A stretch of 32,881 bases of DNA from Microthrixaceae bacterium (GCA_947446975.1 CANFHM010000025.1:1-32881); one strand, 5' to 3'. Shown: positions 7,264 through 15,241, counted from the first letter of the stretch. Numbers and translations are program-made. Notes: generated by a model not told the origin, from the sequence alone.

Positions 7264-8013
7264 ATGTCCGGGCATTCCAAATGGGCGACCATCAAGCACA
7301 AGAAGGGCGCCGCTGATCAGAAGCGCGCCAAGGTGTTCGCCAAACTCATCCGCCAGGTGGAGGTCGCGGCCCGCGAGGGCGGCGGCGATCCGGCCATGAA
7401 CCCGGCGCTGCGCACGATGTTCCAGAAGGCCCGTGACAACTCGGTCCCGATCGACACCATCGAGCGTGCGATCAAGCGTGGCACCGGCGAGCTCGAGGGT
7501 GTCCAGTACGAGCAGATCACCTACGAGGGGTATGCGCCCAACGGCGTGGCCATCCTCATCGATGTGCTCACCGACAACCGCAATCGCACCGGTGGCGATG
7601 TCCGATCCATCCTGAAGAAGAACGGTGGCTCGATCGCCGAGCCCGGCGCCGTCGCCTGGCAGTTCGAGCGGAAGGGGATCATCACGCTTCCCCGATCCAT
7701 CGACGAGGACGAGATCATGATGGCGGCGCTCGATGCCGGCCTCGAGGACCTCGCCGATGAGGGCGACACCTGGAGTCTCACCTGCGCTCCCACCGATCTC
7801 GCTGCGGTCCGAGCGGCGCTCGACGATGCCGGGATCGCCTACGAGTCCGCCGACTCCACGATGGTGGCCAACCTGTCGGTGGCGCTCGAGACCGCAGAGG
7901 CTGCGAAGTCTGTGCTTCGTCTCATCGATGCGCTCGAGGACAACGACGACATCCAGGACGTCTACTCCAACTTCGACATCGCCGATGAGCTGATGCAGGA
8001 CCTGGAGCTCTGA
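7264..8013 (+). CDS. yebC: YebC/PmpR family protein (translation or transcription factor)
   Basis: Protein of 249 residues with the invariant start MSGHSKWATIKHKKGA and the whole family length. Further family blocks are MNPALRTMFQKARDNSVP, IERAIKRGTGE and YEGYAPNGVAILIDVLTDN. The YebC family has been described as transcription regulators and, more recently, as factors that relieve ribosome stalling at difficult sequences such as proline runs. That may matter here, because the E2 protein encoded at 16783 has a long Pro/Ala linker. ATG 7264 has AGGAGA (7252-7257) six bases upstream. In mycobacteria yebC also follows pdxT. The ruvC gene often found next to it is absent. Confidence 0.96.
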   Translation: MSGHSKWATIKHKKGAADQKRAKVFAKLIRQVEVAAREGGGDPAMNPALRTMFQKARDNSVPIDTIERAIKRGTGELEGVQYEQITYEGYAPNGVAILIDVLTDNRNRTGGDVRSILKKNGGSIAEPGAVAWQFERKGIITLPRSIDEDEIMMAALDAGLEDLADEGDTWSLTCAPTDLAAVRAALDDAGIAYESADSTMVANLSVALETAEAAKSVLRLIDALEDNDDIQDVYSNFDIADELMQDLEL

Positions 8014-8490
8014 GTGGTGCCATCGCTGCGCCGCGCCGCTGGTGCGGGCATCCTCGTCCTGCTGCTGATGGTGGTCGCCGTGGCTGGCTGCTCGGGGTCC
8101 TCCTCGACCGCCGCGAGCACCACCACCACTGCAGCTGCCGCCACCAGCTCCTGCCGGTTCGAGTACCAGGCTGCCGCCGCCAAGCTGAACGGCGTGGCCC
8201 GGTACTTCTCACAGGCCGCGCAGAACGGGCAGATGAACGAGCAGTTCGCGGGATTCGCCGCGAACTATGTCGACGCCATGAAGACCTTCGACAGCACGGT
8301 CTCGGTGCTCGACTGCCCCGCAGATGTGAAGGCCGATCTCGCGCAGCTCGTGGCGGCGCAGGCGACCCTCGAACCGCTCGTGGCCCGGTTCGCCACGGGC
8401 GATCGGCCGCCGGTCGCCGAGTTCAACGCGGCGGCACAGTCGGTCGCCGACGCAGTGCGTCGCGTCAACACGGCGCTCGGCATCTCCTAG
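8014..8490 (+). CDS. Small lipoprotein of unknown function
   Basis: Protein of 158 residues starting with GTG directly after the yebC stop (no gap), so translation is probably coupled. A short basic N-terminus, a hydrophobic stretch and the lipobox VAGC give a lipidated Cys26. A Ser/Thr/Ala tether (27-46) leads to a helical domain holding two Cys residues (CRFEYQ near 47 and LDCPAD near 100) that could form a disulfide outside the membrane. The domain resembles generic helical bundles of actinobacterial lipoproteins. I do not recognise a family. The next gene, a peroxiredoxin, begins 16 bp later. Confidence 0.8.
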   Translation: MVPSLRRAAGAGILVLLLMVVAVAGCSGSSSTAASTTTTAAAATSSCRFEYQAAAAKLNGVARYFSQAAQNGQMNEQFAGFAANYVDAMKTFDSTVSVLDCPADVKADLAQLVAAQATLEPLVARFATGDRPPVAEFNAAAQSVADAVRRVNTALGIS

Positions 8491-8506
8491 TGCCGACCGT
8501 GGGTGG

Positions 8507-8992
8507 GTGCGTTCCACGGTGATCGGACGGGGTGATGTCGCTCCCGCGTTCAGTCTCGACGGGATCGACGGGACCACCTTCGAGCGTCGCCGGGTGGCGC
8601 TCGCCGACACCGCGGGAAGGCCGACGGTGCTGGTCTTCTATCCCGCCGACAACTCCCCGGTGTGCACCGTGCAGCTGCGCAGCTACACCGATGATTTCGC
8701 GGCGTTCGACGCCGTCGACGCTGCGGTGCTCGCCATCAGCCCGCAGACGGTGGAGTCCCATGAGGCCTTCGCCCGACTCAACGGCGGCTTCGCCTTCCCC
8801 CTGCTTTCCGACCTCGATCGGGCAGTGGGAGGGGAGTACGGCGTGCTCGGCCCGATGGGGTTCTACCGTCGTTCCGTCGTCGTGCTGGATGGCTCCGGGA
8901 TCGTGCGCTGGGCACATCGATCGACCGCAGGATTGATGTTCAGGCCCGTCGACGAGCTCGTGTCGGTGGTGGCGTCCATCGGGGCCGACTAG
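8507..8992 (+). CDS. Peroxiredoxin, AhpC/TSA (BCP-like) family
   Basis: Protein of 161 residues with a thioredoxin fold. The peroxidatic cysteine lies in FYPADNSPVCTVQLRSY, the PxxxT/C pattern of peroxiredoxins. It is the only Cys in the protein, so it should act as a 1-Cys enzyme reduced by an outside thiol. Other family marks are GDVAPAFSL near the start, LLSDLDRAVGGEYGV and a closing strand near IVRWAHRS. The expected reaction is reduction of hydrogen or organic peroxides in the cytosol. GTG 8507 is used; an in-frame GTG at 8519 is an alternative that would shorten it by four residues. Its last 53 bp overlap the convergent rsgA reading frame. Confidence 0.88.
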   Translation: MRSTVIGRGDVAPAFSLDGIDGTTFERRRVALADTAGRPTVLVFYPADNSPVCTVQLRSYTDDFAAFDAVDAAVLAISPQTVESHEAFARLNGGFAFPLLSDLDRAVGGEYGVLGPMGFYRRSVVVLDGSGIVRWAHRSTAGLMFRPVDELVSVVASIGAD

Positions 8993-9950
8993 CCGAGGAC
9001 CCGGCTGCCTCATCCCGCAGCCCTCGCCAGGCCTCCAACCGGTCCGAGGTGATCTCACCGGCGTCGAGCGCAGCGGCGATCGCGCAGCCGGGCTGACCGG
9101 CGTGCTGGCAGTCGGCGAACCGGCAGGTCTCGGCCAGCTCGTCGACATCGGTGAAGGTCTCGGCGACGGCATCGGTGTCAGTGACGAGTCCCACGGCCCG
9201 GATCCCCGGCGTGTCGATGAGCACGCCGCCCTCGGGGAGCAGATGGAGCTCACGGCTCGTGGTGGTGTGTCGACCCTTGGCATCGCCCTCTCGCACGTCC
9301 CCCGTGGCCGCCACCTCGGAGCCGAGCAATGCATTGACGATGCTGGACTTCCCGGCGCCCGATTCGCCGAGCAGTGTCACGGTGCGATCCCCGATGATGC
9401 GACGGAGGTCCTCGAGCCCCTCGCCCTCCTTGACCGAGGTGATGACCACCTCGATCCCGGGATGGGCCTGACGCACCTCGGCGGCCGCAGCGGCGGCATC
9501 GGCGATCCCCTCGGCGTCGCGGGACGCCTTTGTGAGCACGACGACGGGACGAGCACCGGCATCGTGTGCGATGGCCGTGCCGCGCTGGATGCGTCCATCC
9601 TTCACCGGTCGATCGAGACCGCAGACGAGCAGCACCACATCGATGTTGGCGGCCAACTGCTGCTCCCCGTCACCGTGGGCGTTGCGCCGACGCAGCAGGG
9701 AACGGCGGGGGAGGACGGCCACCGCCTCATCGTCGACGACGGCGATCCAGTCGCCGACCGCGGGAGCCGGGTGGAGTCGCTGGGTGAGCATGATGCTCGC
9801 CACCGACCCGGGCAGCGCCACGACGAGACCCACACCGTGATGGAGCAGCACGCGCCCGGGGATGGCGGCCGGGTCGACGGACGCCAGCGTGGTCTCCCAG
9901 TCCTCGTCCCATCCCAGCGGACGGAGGGCCCGGTGTGCGCTTCCGATCAT
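8940..9950 (-). CDS. rsgA: Ribosome small-subunit-dependent GTPase RsgA
   Basis: Protein of 336 residues, a circularly permuted GTPase that checks and matures the 30S subunit. In order: an N-terminal OB-like region (about 30-85), G4 at 140-143 (TKAS), G1/P-loop GESGAGKS at 195-202, the GRHTTTSRELH switch region, G3 DTPG at 246-249, and a zinc-binding C276(x4)C281xH283(x5)C289. The Asp usual at the end of G4 (NKxD/TKAD) is Ser143, which is odd since that Asp selects guanine. ATG 9948-9950 starts ten bases after the upstream SRPBCC gene. The basic, Pro-rich C-terminal tail extends 53 bp into the convergent peroxiredoxin gene. Confidence 0.93.
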   Translation of the reverse strand: MIGSAHRALRPLGWDEDWETTLASVDPAAIPGRVLLHHGVGLVVALPGSVASIMLTQRLHPAPAVGDWIAVVDDEAVAVLPRRSLLRRRNAHGDGEQQLAANIDVVLLVCGLDRPVKDGRIQRGTAIAHDAGARPVVVLTKASRDAEGIADAAAAAAEVRQAHPGIEVVITSVKEGEGLEDLRRIIGDRTVTLLGESGAGKSSIVNALLGSEVAATGDVREGDAKGRHTTTSRELHLLPEGGVLIDTPGIRAVGLVTDTDAVAETFTDVDELAETCRFADCQHAGQPGCAIAAALDAGEITSDRLEAWRGLRDEAAGSSASRPRWTPPPTRARRRA

Positions 9951-9960
9951 CGTGCGAGGA

Positions 9961-10425
9961 TCACGGAGCGGTCGGGACCTCGCCGGTGGTGACGTAGGTG
10001 TCGAGCCGCTCGAGGGTCTTCGCCATGTCGGTCGGATGCTTGGTCGGATAGCCCTGTCGCTCGATCATGCCGGTGGAGATCGCCGGCGCCCAGTCGAAGG
10101 TCTCGGTGACCTCGGTGCCACCGTCGACCGGTTCGAGCGTGTAGCGCCAGATATGGCGCCCGAAGTGTCGCCAGGCGATCCGCCGACCCTCCTCGAACTC
10201 CACGACCGTGTTCTTGATCGAGTAGTTGAAGATGATCTTCATCCCCATCGAGAACCGTGAGCCGAGTTCCAGCCGGCCCGGGTTGCCCTTGACCTTCTTG
10301 AGGCTGCCCGAGCCGTCGATGATGGGATGCTTGGCCGGATCAGCCAGCACATCGAAGATCGCCTCCGGCGGTGCTGCGATGAACCGGGTGACCGAGACCT
10401 GCTTGACGGGATACGCGGATGCCAT
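9961..10425 (-). CDS. SRPBCC (START/polyketide-cyclase-like) family protein
   Basis: Protein of 154 residues with the helix-grip layout of SRPBCC proteins. The opening VSVTRFIAAPPEAIFDVLADPAKHP is the classic first strand and helix. Central strands include RIAWRHFGRHIWRYTLEPVDGG, and the long C-terminal helix includes TDMAKTLERLDTYV. Members bind hydrophobic ligands; the ligand here cannot be read from sequence. It lies 12 bp after the epimerase gene and 10 bp before rsgA, so the three are likely one transcript. ATG 10423-10425. Confidence 0.85.
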   Translation of the reverse strand: MASAYPVKQVSVTRFIAAPPEAIFDVLADPAKHPIIDGSGSLKKVKGNPGRLELGSRFSMGMKIIFNYSIKNTVVEFEEGRRIAWRHFGRHIWRYTLEPVDGGTEVTETFDWAPAISTGMIERQGYPTKHPTDMAKTLERLDTYVTTGEVPTAP

Positions 10426-10437
10426 GGGTCGAGTCTC

Positions 10438-11427
10438 TCAGGCGGCGGCAGGTCGGCCGAGCATGGCCCGCAGGGCGGACTCCAGCGTCGGGTTGGCGAA
10501 GATGAATCCATGGTCGGTGAGCACCTTCGGCATCACCCGCTGGCTGGTGAACAGCAGCGCCTGGGCGAGTTCGCCACCGAGCAGGATCTTCGGTCCGAAC
10601 GATGGCACCGGCACGAGCGTGGGCCGATGGAGGACCGACCCGAGCACCTTGGTCATCTCGGCGTTGGTGACCGGTTCGGGTGCGGTGGCGTTCACCGGAC
10701 CGCTCACCTCGTTGTCGAGCAACCAGCTGATGACGGCGATCTCGTCGGCGAGGCTGATCCAGCTCCACCACTGACGGCCCGAGCCCATCCTGCCGCCCGC
10801 GCCGAGACGGAACAGCGGCAGCAGTTTGGCGAGGGCGCCGCCATCGGGTGAGAGCACGATCCCGGTGCGCAGGAACGTGGTTCGGATGCCCGCATCGACG
10901 GCGGGTGCAGCAGCGGCTTCCCATTGCGTGCACACCGAGGCGAGGAAGTCCCGGGCATGCGGTGCGGATTCGTCGACGGCGGTGTCGCCGGTGTCTCCGT
11001 AGATGCCGATGGCGCTGCCGCTCACCAGTGCCGCAGGCGGGGATTCGAGACCGGCGAGCGTGCGGGCGAGGAGCTCGGTGCCCTTCGTGCGGCTCTCGAG
11101 CACCTCGCGCTTGTAGGCGTCGTTCCACCGATGGTCGCCGATGCCGGCTCCGGCGAGGTGGACGACGGCGTCGACACCCTCGAGGGCGGCGGCGTCGATG
11201 GTCCCCGCAGCGGGGTCCCACTGGACGGCGGGCTCGCCGTCGCGGACGGGCCGACGCACGAGGGGGATCACGGTGTCTCCCGCGGTGCGCAGGGATGCGG
11301 CGAGCGCCGATCCGATCAGGCCGGAGGCGCCGGTGATGGCGATGCGCCTGCCGGGACGTGCCTGCTGGCCATCGGCGGGGGTCTGGGGGGCCTGTTCGTG
11401 GTTCCCGTCGGCGGGGGTGTCGGACAT
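10438..11427 (-). CDS. TIGR01777-type NAD-dependent epimerase (SulA/YfcH-like)
   Basis: Protein of 329 residues of the extended short-chain dehydrogenase class. The Rossmann motif GASGLIGSALAASL is preceded by a 25-residue polar N-terminal extension. The family-specific C-terminal DUF1731 region is clear in VPSFGPKILLGGELAQALL and FANPTLESALRAML. The catalytic Tyr/Lys region is replaced, as in this family, by GIYGDTGDTAVDES. The role of the family is uncertain; cell division inhibitor annotations come from cyanobacterial SulA. ATG 11425-11427 is chosen since AGGAGA lies eight bases upstream, although the frame is open further back to 11616. It heads the minus-strand set epimerase, SRPBCC, rsgA. 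Confidence 0.88.
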   Translation of the reverse strand: MSDTPADGNHEQAPQTPADGQQARPGRRIAITGASGLIGSALAASLRTAGDTVIPLVRRPVRDGEPAVQWDPAAGTIDAAALEGVDAVVHLAGAGIGDHRWNDAYKREVLESRTKGTELLARTLAGLESPPAALVSGSAIGIYGDTGDTAVDESAPHARDFLASVCTQWEAAAAPAVDAGIRTTFLRTGIVLSPDGGALAKLLPLFRLGAGGRMGSGRQWWSWISLADEIAVISWLLDNEVSGPVNATAPEPVTNAEMTKVLGSVLHRPTLVPVPSFGPKILLGGELAQALLFTSQRVMPKVLTDHGFIFANPTLESALRAMLGRPAAA

Positions 11428-11517
11428 CGGGGGGTTCTCCTGATCGATCGGTGCCGAGGAGAGAACACCGCCGGAGCCCGTCCTATGCCCGTCTGCGGAG
11501 GAAATCCGGGTCGGGGC

Positions 11518-11523
11518 TACGCT
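11518..11523 (+). promoter_or_regulatory. Candidate -10 box (TACGCT) for the 30-residue ORF
   Basis: TACGCT is followed by seven bases and then GTG 11531, the leaderless spacing seen elsewhere in this window. Confidence 0.4.
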
Positions 11524-11530
11524 CGACTCC

Positions 11531-11623
11531 GTGAGCACCCGCAAGTTGATCCTCCTCGCCCTCGCCTGTGGGCTGGCCATCCTGATCGCCGGATCGGCGC
11601 AGTTGTTCATGGCCACCCGCTGA
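11531..11623 (+). CDS. 30-residue single-helix membrane peptide
   Basis: A GTG-initiated frame of 30 codons encodes a short basic start (STRK), one hydrophobic helix of about 20 residues (LILLALACGLAILIAGSAQLF) and a short tail ATR, ending in TGA 11621-11623. The layout fits a type of small integral membrane protein. A TACGCT box seven bases before the GTG suggests leaderless expression. It lies between the divergent epimerase gene and the ATP-grasp gene, 92 bp before the latter. I do not recognise the family. The correct frame, hydrophobic content and promoter-like box support it, but it could be a chance ORF. Confidence 0.5.
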   Translation: MSTRKLILLALACGLAILIAGSAQLFMATR

Positions 11624-11702
11624 GTCTGTTTCGGGTCGTTTCGTGGTTGTGAACGGTCTGTGAAGTGGGCTGAACCCTCAAGAATTCGCTGAATCTTTGC
11701 CC

Positions 11703-11708
11703 TACCTT
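11703..11708 (+). promoter_or_regulatory. Candidate -10 box (TACCTT) for the ATP-grasp/transglutaminase operon
   Basis: TACCTT ends seven bases before GTG 11716. The 92 bp before this gene are visibly richer in A and T than their surroundings and contain repeated TGAA motifs. No Shine-Dalgarno sequence precedes the GTG, in line with a leaderless mRNA. Confidence 0.5.
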
Positions 11709-11715
11709 TCCAGTC

Positions 11716-13242
11716 GTGGCCGGAGAACTGTTCGACGAGTACGACCCCGAGAGCTTCTTCGACGAGGTGTTCACCCCGTCAGGAGAGGTGCGTGAGCATT
11801 ACGTCGGACTCCTCGATCGCCTGCGACATTTCACCGCTGATGATCTCGCCAGACGGGAGCGTCGGAGGGATGCGGCCTTCCGCAGCCAGGGCATCACGTT
11901 CACCGTGTACGAGGAGGACGAGGGGATCGAGCGCACGTTCCCGATGGATCTGCTCCCGCGTGTGATCACCGCAGCGGAGTGGAAGGTGATCGAAGCCGGA
12001 CTCGAGCAGCGGGTCACCGCATTGAACCGGTTCCTCGACGACCTCTACGTCGGCGAGCGGGCCGCCATCCATGACGGCATCATCCCGTGGTGGCTCGTGA
12101 CCTCCTCCGACGGGTTCTCCCGTGAGGCCTTCGGTGTCCCGGTCCCACTGGGAGCCCGCTGTCTGGTGGCCGGGATCGATCTCGTCCGTGACGGGAACGG
12201 GGAGTTCTGCGTCCTCGAGGACAACCTCCGCAGCCCGAGCGGGATCTCCTATGTCGTCGAGAACCGGGTGGCGATGACCCGTCTGCTGCCCAACGTGTTC
12301 ACCGATGCGCCGGTGCGTCCCGTCGACCATTACGGGAGATCCCTGCTCGGCGCCCTCAGCCGTGTCGCCCCGCCGGCGGCCGGTGACACTCCCACCGTCG
12401 TCGTGCTCACCCCGGGCGTGTTCAACTCCGCCTATTTCGAGCATGTGTTCCTCGCCGCTCACATGGGTGTCGAACTGGTCGAGGGTCGCGACCTCGTCGT
12501 CGATGACCATGTGCTCTACATGCGCACCACCCGCGGGCTCAAGCGGGTCGATGTCGTCTACCGACGGGTGGATGATGCATTCCTCGATCCGGTGACCTTC
12601 CGGCCTGATTCCTCGCTCGGGGTCCCCGGTCTGATGGCTGCGGCTCGTGCTGGCAACGTCACGATCTCCAACGCCGTCGGAAACGGCGTGGCCGACGACA
12701 AGGCGGTCTACGCGTATGTGCCGCAGATGATCGAGTACTACCTCGGGGAGCGCCCGATCCTGCCGAACGTGGACACCTATCTGCTGTGGGAGCAGGAGCA
12801 GCGCGACTTCGTGCTCGCCAACCTCGACCGCCTGGTCATAAAGCCTGTGGCCGAGGCCGGGGGGTATGGGATCACGATCGGTCCCAGTGCCACCGAGGAG
12901 GAACTCGACAAGTGTCGGGCTGATATCTGCGCCGACCCGCGCAACTGGATCGCCCAGGAGGTGGTGTCTCTTTCGAGGCATCCAACACTCGTCGATGATC
13001 ATCTCGAGGGTCGGCACATCGACCTCCGTCCGTTCGTGCTCACGAGCGACACCGTCGAGGTCATCCCCGGCGGCCTCACCCGTGTGGCGATGCGGAAGGG
13101 TTCACTCGTGGTCAACTCCTCGCAGGGCGGCGGTTCCAAGGACACCTGGGTGCTTGCTCCCGATCCGATCCAGGACGAGGACCCGAGCCCGAACGCCACA
13201 CCGATGCTCGAGGTCACCGGTGATGTGGAGGTCACGGCCTGA
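11716..13242 (+). CDS. Circularly permuted ATP-grasp protein (DUF404/DUF407, COG2308)
   Basis: Protein of 508 residues, the usual length for circularly permuted ATP-grasp proteins. Family blocks are GITFTVYEEDEGIERTFPMD, RVTALNRFLDDLY, a long ATP-grasp core with VLEDNLRSPSGISYVVENR and DVVYRRVDD, then NAVGNGVADDKAVYAYVPQM, LVIKPVAEAGGYG and a C-terminal GGLTRVAMRKGSLVVNSSQGG. Such enzymes use ATP to form amide bonds; with the next two genes they have been proposed to build or attach a peptide. Its substrate is not known. The TGA overlaps the next ATG by one base (TGATG), indicating coupled translation. It begins with GTG and has no ribosome site. Confidence 0.92.
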   Translation: MAGELFDEYDPESFFDEVFTPSGEVREHYVGLLDRLRHFTADDLARRERRRDAAFRSQGITFTVYEEDEGIERTFPMDLLPRVITAAEWKVIEAGLEQRVTALNRFLDDLYVGERAAIHDGIIPWWLVTSSDGFSREAFGVPVPLGARCLVAGIDLVRDGNGEFCVLEDNLRSPSGISYVVENRVAMTRLLPNVFTDAPVRPVDHYGRSLLGALSRVAPPAAGDTPTVVVLTPGVFNSAYFEHVFLAAHMGVELVEGRDLVVDDHVLYMRTTRGLKRVDVVYRRVDDAFLDPVTFRPDSSLGVPGLMAAARAGNVTISNAVGNGVADDKAVYAYVPQMIEYYLGERPILPNVDTYLLWEQEQRDFVLANLDRLVIKPVAEAGGYGITIGPSATEEELDKCRADICADPRNWIAQEVVSLSRHPTLVDDHLEGRHIDLRPFVLTSDTVEVIPGGLTRVAMRKGSLVVNSSQGGGSKDTWVLAPDPIQDEDPSPNATPMLEVTGDVEVTA

Positions 13243-14210
13243 TGCTCGCCCGCGATGCTGAGAATCTCTTCTGGATGGGGCGCTATCTCGAACGGGCGGA
13301 GGACACCGCCCGTCTGCTCGATGTCACCTACCACGGGCTCCTCGAGGCCACCGTCGCCGAGGAGCGCACCGCATGGCGGGGCGTGCTCCATGCGGTGGGA
13401 CTCGACGAGGCGTACACCGAGAGTCGTTCCCCGGTCACCGGTGCGGCGGTCTCGGCGTTCCTCGTGGACGATGAGGACAACCCCGGTTCCATCCTCTCGG
13501 CGATCGGTGCGGCCCGCGAGAACGCACGGACCGTCCGCGAGTCGCTGTCGACCGAGGTGTGGGAGACCCTCAACTCGTTCTGTCTCACCATGCGTTCCCG
13601 CAATCTGCGCAACGAGGTCGAACAGCAGCCCCATGAGCTCTACGGATTCGTGCGTCAGCAGTGCCAGACAGTGGCCGGCGTCGCCACCGAGACCCTCGCC
13701 CGTGATGAGGGCTGGCGGTTCCTCAAGCTCGGCTGGAACCTCGAACGGGCGGAATGGTCGTCGAGGTTGCTCCGGGTGCGTCAGCAGTACCTCGAGGCAT
13801 CGGGCTTCCATGAATGGGTGGGCACCCTGCGGTCGGCATCGGCGCTCGAGGCCTATCGGCGGGCCCATCGCACGTCGATGGATCCCCTCGATGTGGTGTC
13901 GTTCCTGCTGCTGTCACGCACGTTCCCGCGCAGCGTCTTCTACGCGGTGCGCACCGCCGAGGACAGCCTGCGCATGCTGCAGGGCGATGCCGGCCCGGGT
14001 CTCCCGCTTCGACTCGTCGGCCGCCTCAGGGCCGAGCTCGAGTTCGCCGACATCCGCGAGATCATGGACGGCGACCTCGAGAACGAGCTGTTCCGGTTCG
14101 AATCGGCCATCCGGGGAGTGAGCGCCGCGGTGGCGGCGCAGTACTTCACCAGTGCCCACGACTTCGACCTCCACACCCTGCAGGTGTTCCCGGGGGAGGG
14201 ACGGCCATGA
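13242..14210 (+). CDS. Alpha-E domain protein (COG2307)
   Basis: Protein of 322 residues, largely helical. The opening MLARDAENLFWMGRYLERAE is the hallmark of the alpha-E family, whose members are nearly always encoded beside the permuted ATP-grasp protein. Further conserved blocks include ENARTVRESLSTEVWETLN, FLKLGWNLERAEW and FLLLSRTFPRSVFYAVRTAE. No catalytic residues are known for the family. It overlaps the preceding gene by one base and the following transglutaminase gene by four bases (ATGA), so the three are made together in fixed ratio. Function is inferred from partnership only. Confidence 0.9.
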   Translation: MLARDAENLFWMGRYLERAEDTARLLDVTYHGLLEATVAEERTAWRGVLHAVGLDEAYTESRSPVTGAAVSAFLVDDEDNPGSILSAIGAARENARTVRESLSTEVWETLNSFCLTMRSRNLRNEVEQQPHELYGFVRQQCQTVAGVATETLARDEGWRFLKLGWNLERAEWSSRLLRVRQQYLEASGFHEWVGTLRSASALEAYRRAHRTSMDPLDVVSFLLLSRTFPRSVFYAVRTAEDSLRMLQGDAGPGLPLRLVGRLRAELEFADIREIMDGDLENELFRFESAIRGVSAAVAAQYFTSAHDFDLHTLQVFPGEGRP

Positions 14211-15145
14211 GACTCGACATCCGCTACCGCAGCTCGTTCACCTACGACGGCTTCGTGCGCGAATCGCAGAACGAGCTGCGGGCCTGCCCCTGCACCGATG
14301 AGTTCCAGCAGCTGGTGAGCTACCGGGTCACCTGTGCGCCCTCCGCAAAGGTGGCGTCGTACACCGATTACTGGGGCACCCGGGTCGACGCCTTCGGCAC
14401 GCGAGCGCCCCATGACTCCCTCGAGGTCCTGGCCGAGGCCACCGTCGACACCCGTGAACGACCGCTGCCAATGGGGCTGAGCCGTCCGGAACTGCTCACC
14501 GATCCCGGATTCCTCGATGAGCACGCCGAGTATCTCGAACGCACCCCGCATGCCGACTGGGGGGTGGAGATCACCCGCCGGGCCGCCGAGCAGACGGTGG
14601 CCGCCGGACCCGATGTCGTGGGCTGGGTGCTCGCGCTCCATCGGCTCGTCGGCGCCTCACTGCGCTACGAACGGGGCGTCACCTCCGTGGGTGTGCCGGT
14701 GGACGAGGTGCTGGCCCACGGGCACGGTGTCTGTCAGGACTTCGCGCATCTGGCGGTGTCGTTCTGCCGCAGTCAGGGCATCCCCGCCCGCTATGTGTCG
14801 GGCTATCTGTTCACACGAGACGAGACCATCCTCGACACCGAACCGGCCATCGATGCCGGTGATGACGCCGTCCGGGTGCAGACCCATGCGTGGTTCGAGG
14901 CTGCAGTGCCCGGGTTCGGGTGGTTCGCGCTCGATCCGACGAACCAGTCGGCGGTCGGGCAGCGCCATGTGAAGATCGGCCATGGTCGCGACTACGAGGA
15001 CGTGCAACCGCTGCGCGGGGTGTTCTCGGGTGAGGCCGGGGCCTCGGTGATCCCCGATGTGGAGATCCGCCGCCTCCCGATGGCGGAGATCACGACCCAT
15101 CAACCGCCGGGCCGGCTCCTGCACGAGCGTCAGCAGCAGCAGTGA
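14207..15145 (+). CDS. Transglutaminase-like cysteine peptidase of the ATP-grasp cluster (COG1305)
   Basis: Protein of 312 residues. An N-terminal beta domain (RLDIRYRSSFTYDGFVRESQ) precedes the transglutaminase core. The catalytic triad is visible as Cys176 in HGHGVCQDFAHL, His227 in QTHAWFEA and Asp243 in ALDPTN. In these clusters the enzyme is thought to cleave or transfer the amide made by the ATP-grasp protein; that is inference from repeated co-occurrence. ATG 14207 overlaps the previous stop (ATGA) and has GGGGGAGGG (14191-14199) just upstream; the frame is open farther upstream but that part is out of phase with the alpha-E protein. The C-terminus ends in a Gln run. No signal peptide is seen. 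Confidence 0.93.
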   Translation: MRLDIRYRSSFTYDGFVRESQNELRACPCTDEFQQLVSYRVTCAPSAKVASYTDYWGTRVDAFGTRAPHDSLEVLAEATVDTRERPLPMGLSRPELLTDPGFLDEHAEYLERTPHADWGVEITRRAAEQTVAAGPDVVGWVLALHRLVGASLRYERGVTSVGVPVDEVLAHGHGVCQDFAHLAVSFCRSQGIPARYVSGYLFTRDETILDTEPAIDAGDDAVRVQTHAWFEAAVPGFGWFALDPTNQSAVGQRHVKIGHGRDYEDVQPLRGVFSGEAGASVIPDVEIRRLPMAEITTHQPPGRLLHERQQQQ

Positions 15146-15163
15146 ACCGCCTCCACCACGGCC

Positions 15164-15228
15164 GGTCGCCTGTCCCGGGCGGGGCCGGGGCTGCGGTATC
15201 GGGTGTCGTCGGTCACTGACAGGCGACC
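15164..15228 (+). repeat. 11-bp perfect inverted repeat upstream of lpd
   Basis: GGTCGCCTGTC (15164-15174) and GACAGGCGACC (15218-15228) are exact inverted copies 43 bases apart. The region lies between the transglutaminase gene and lpd. The right arm overlaps the place where a -35 box would lie for the TAGGCT at 15242. It may be a paired operator or a large stem-loop at the end of the preceding transcript; no T-run follows. Confidence 0.55.
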
Positions 15229-15241
15229 CTCGGGCGGTGGG

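Noticed and set aside
9102..9992. Open frame of 296 codons on the plus strand over rsgA
   Set aside because: RsgA motifs on the minus strand are complete; the plus frame is a shadow.
11779..13017. Open frame of 412 codons on the minus strand over the ATP-grasp gene
   Set aside because: Antisense shadow; the plus-strand frame has full family motifs.
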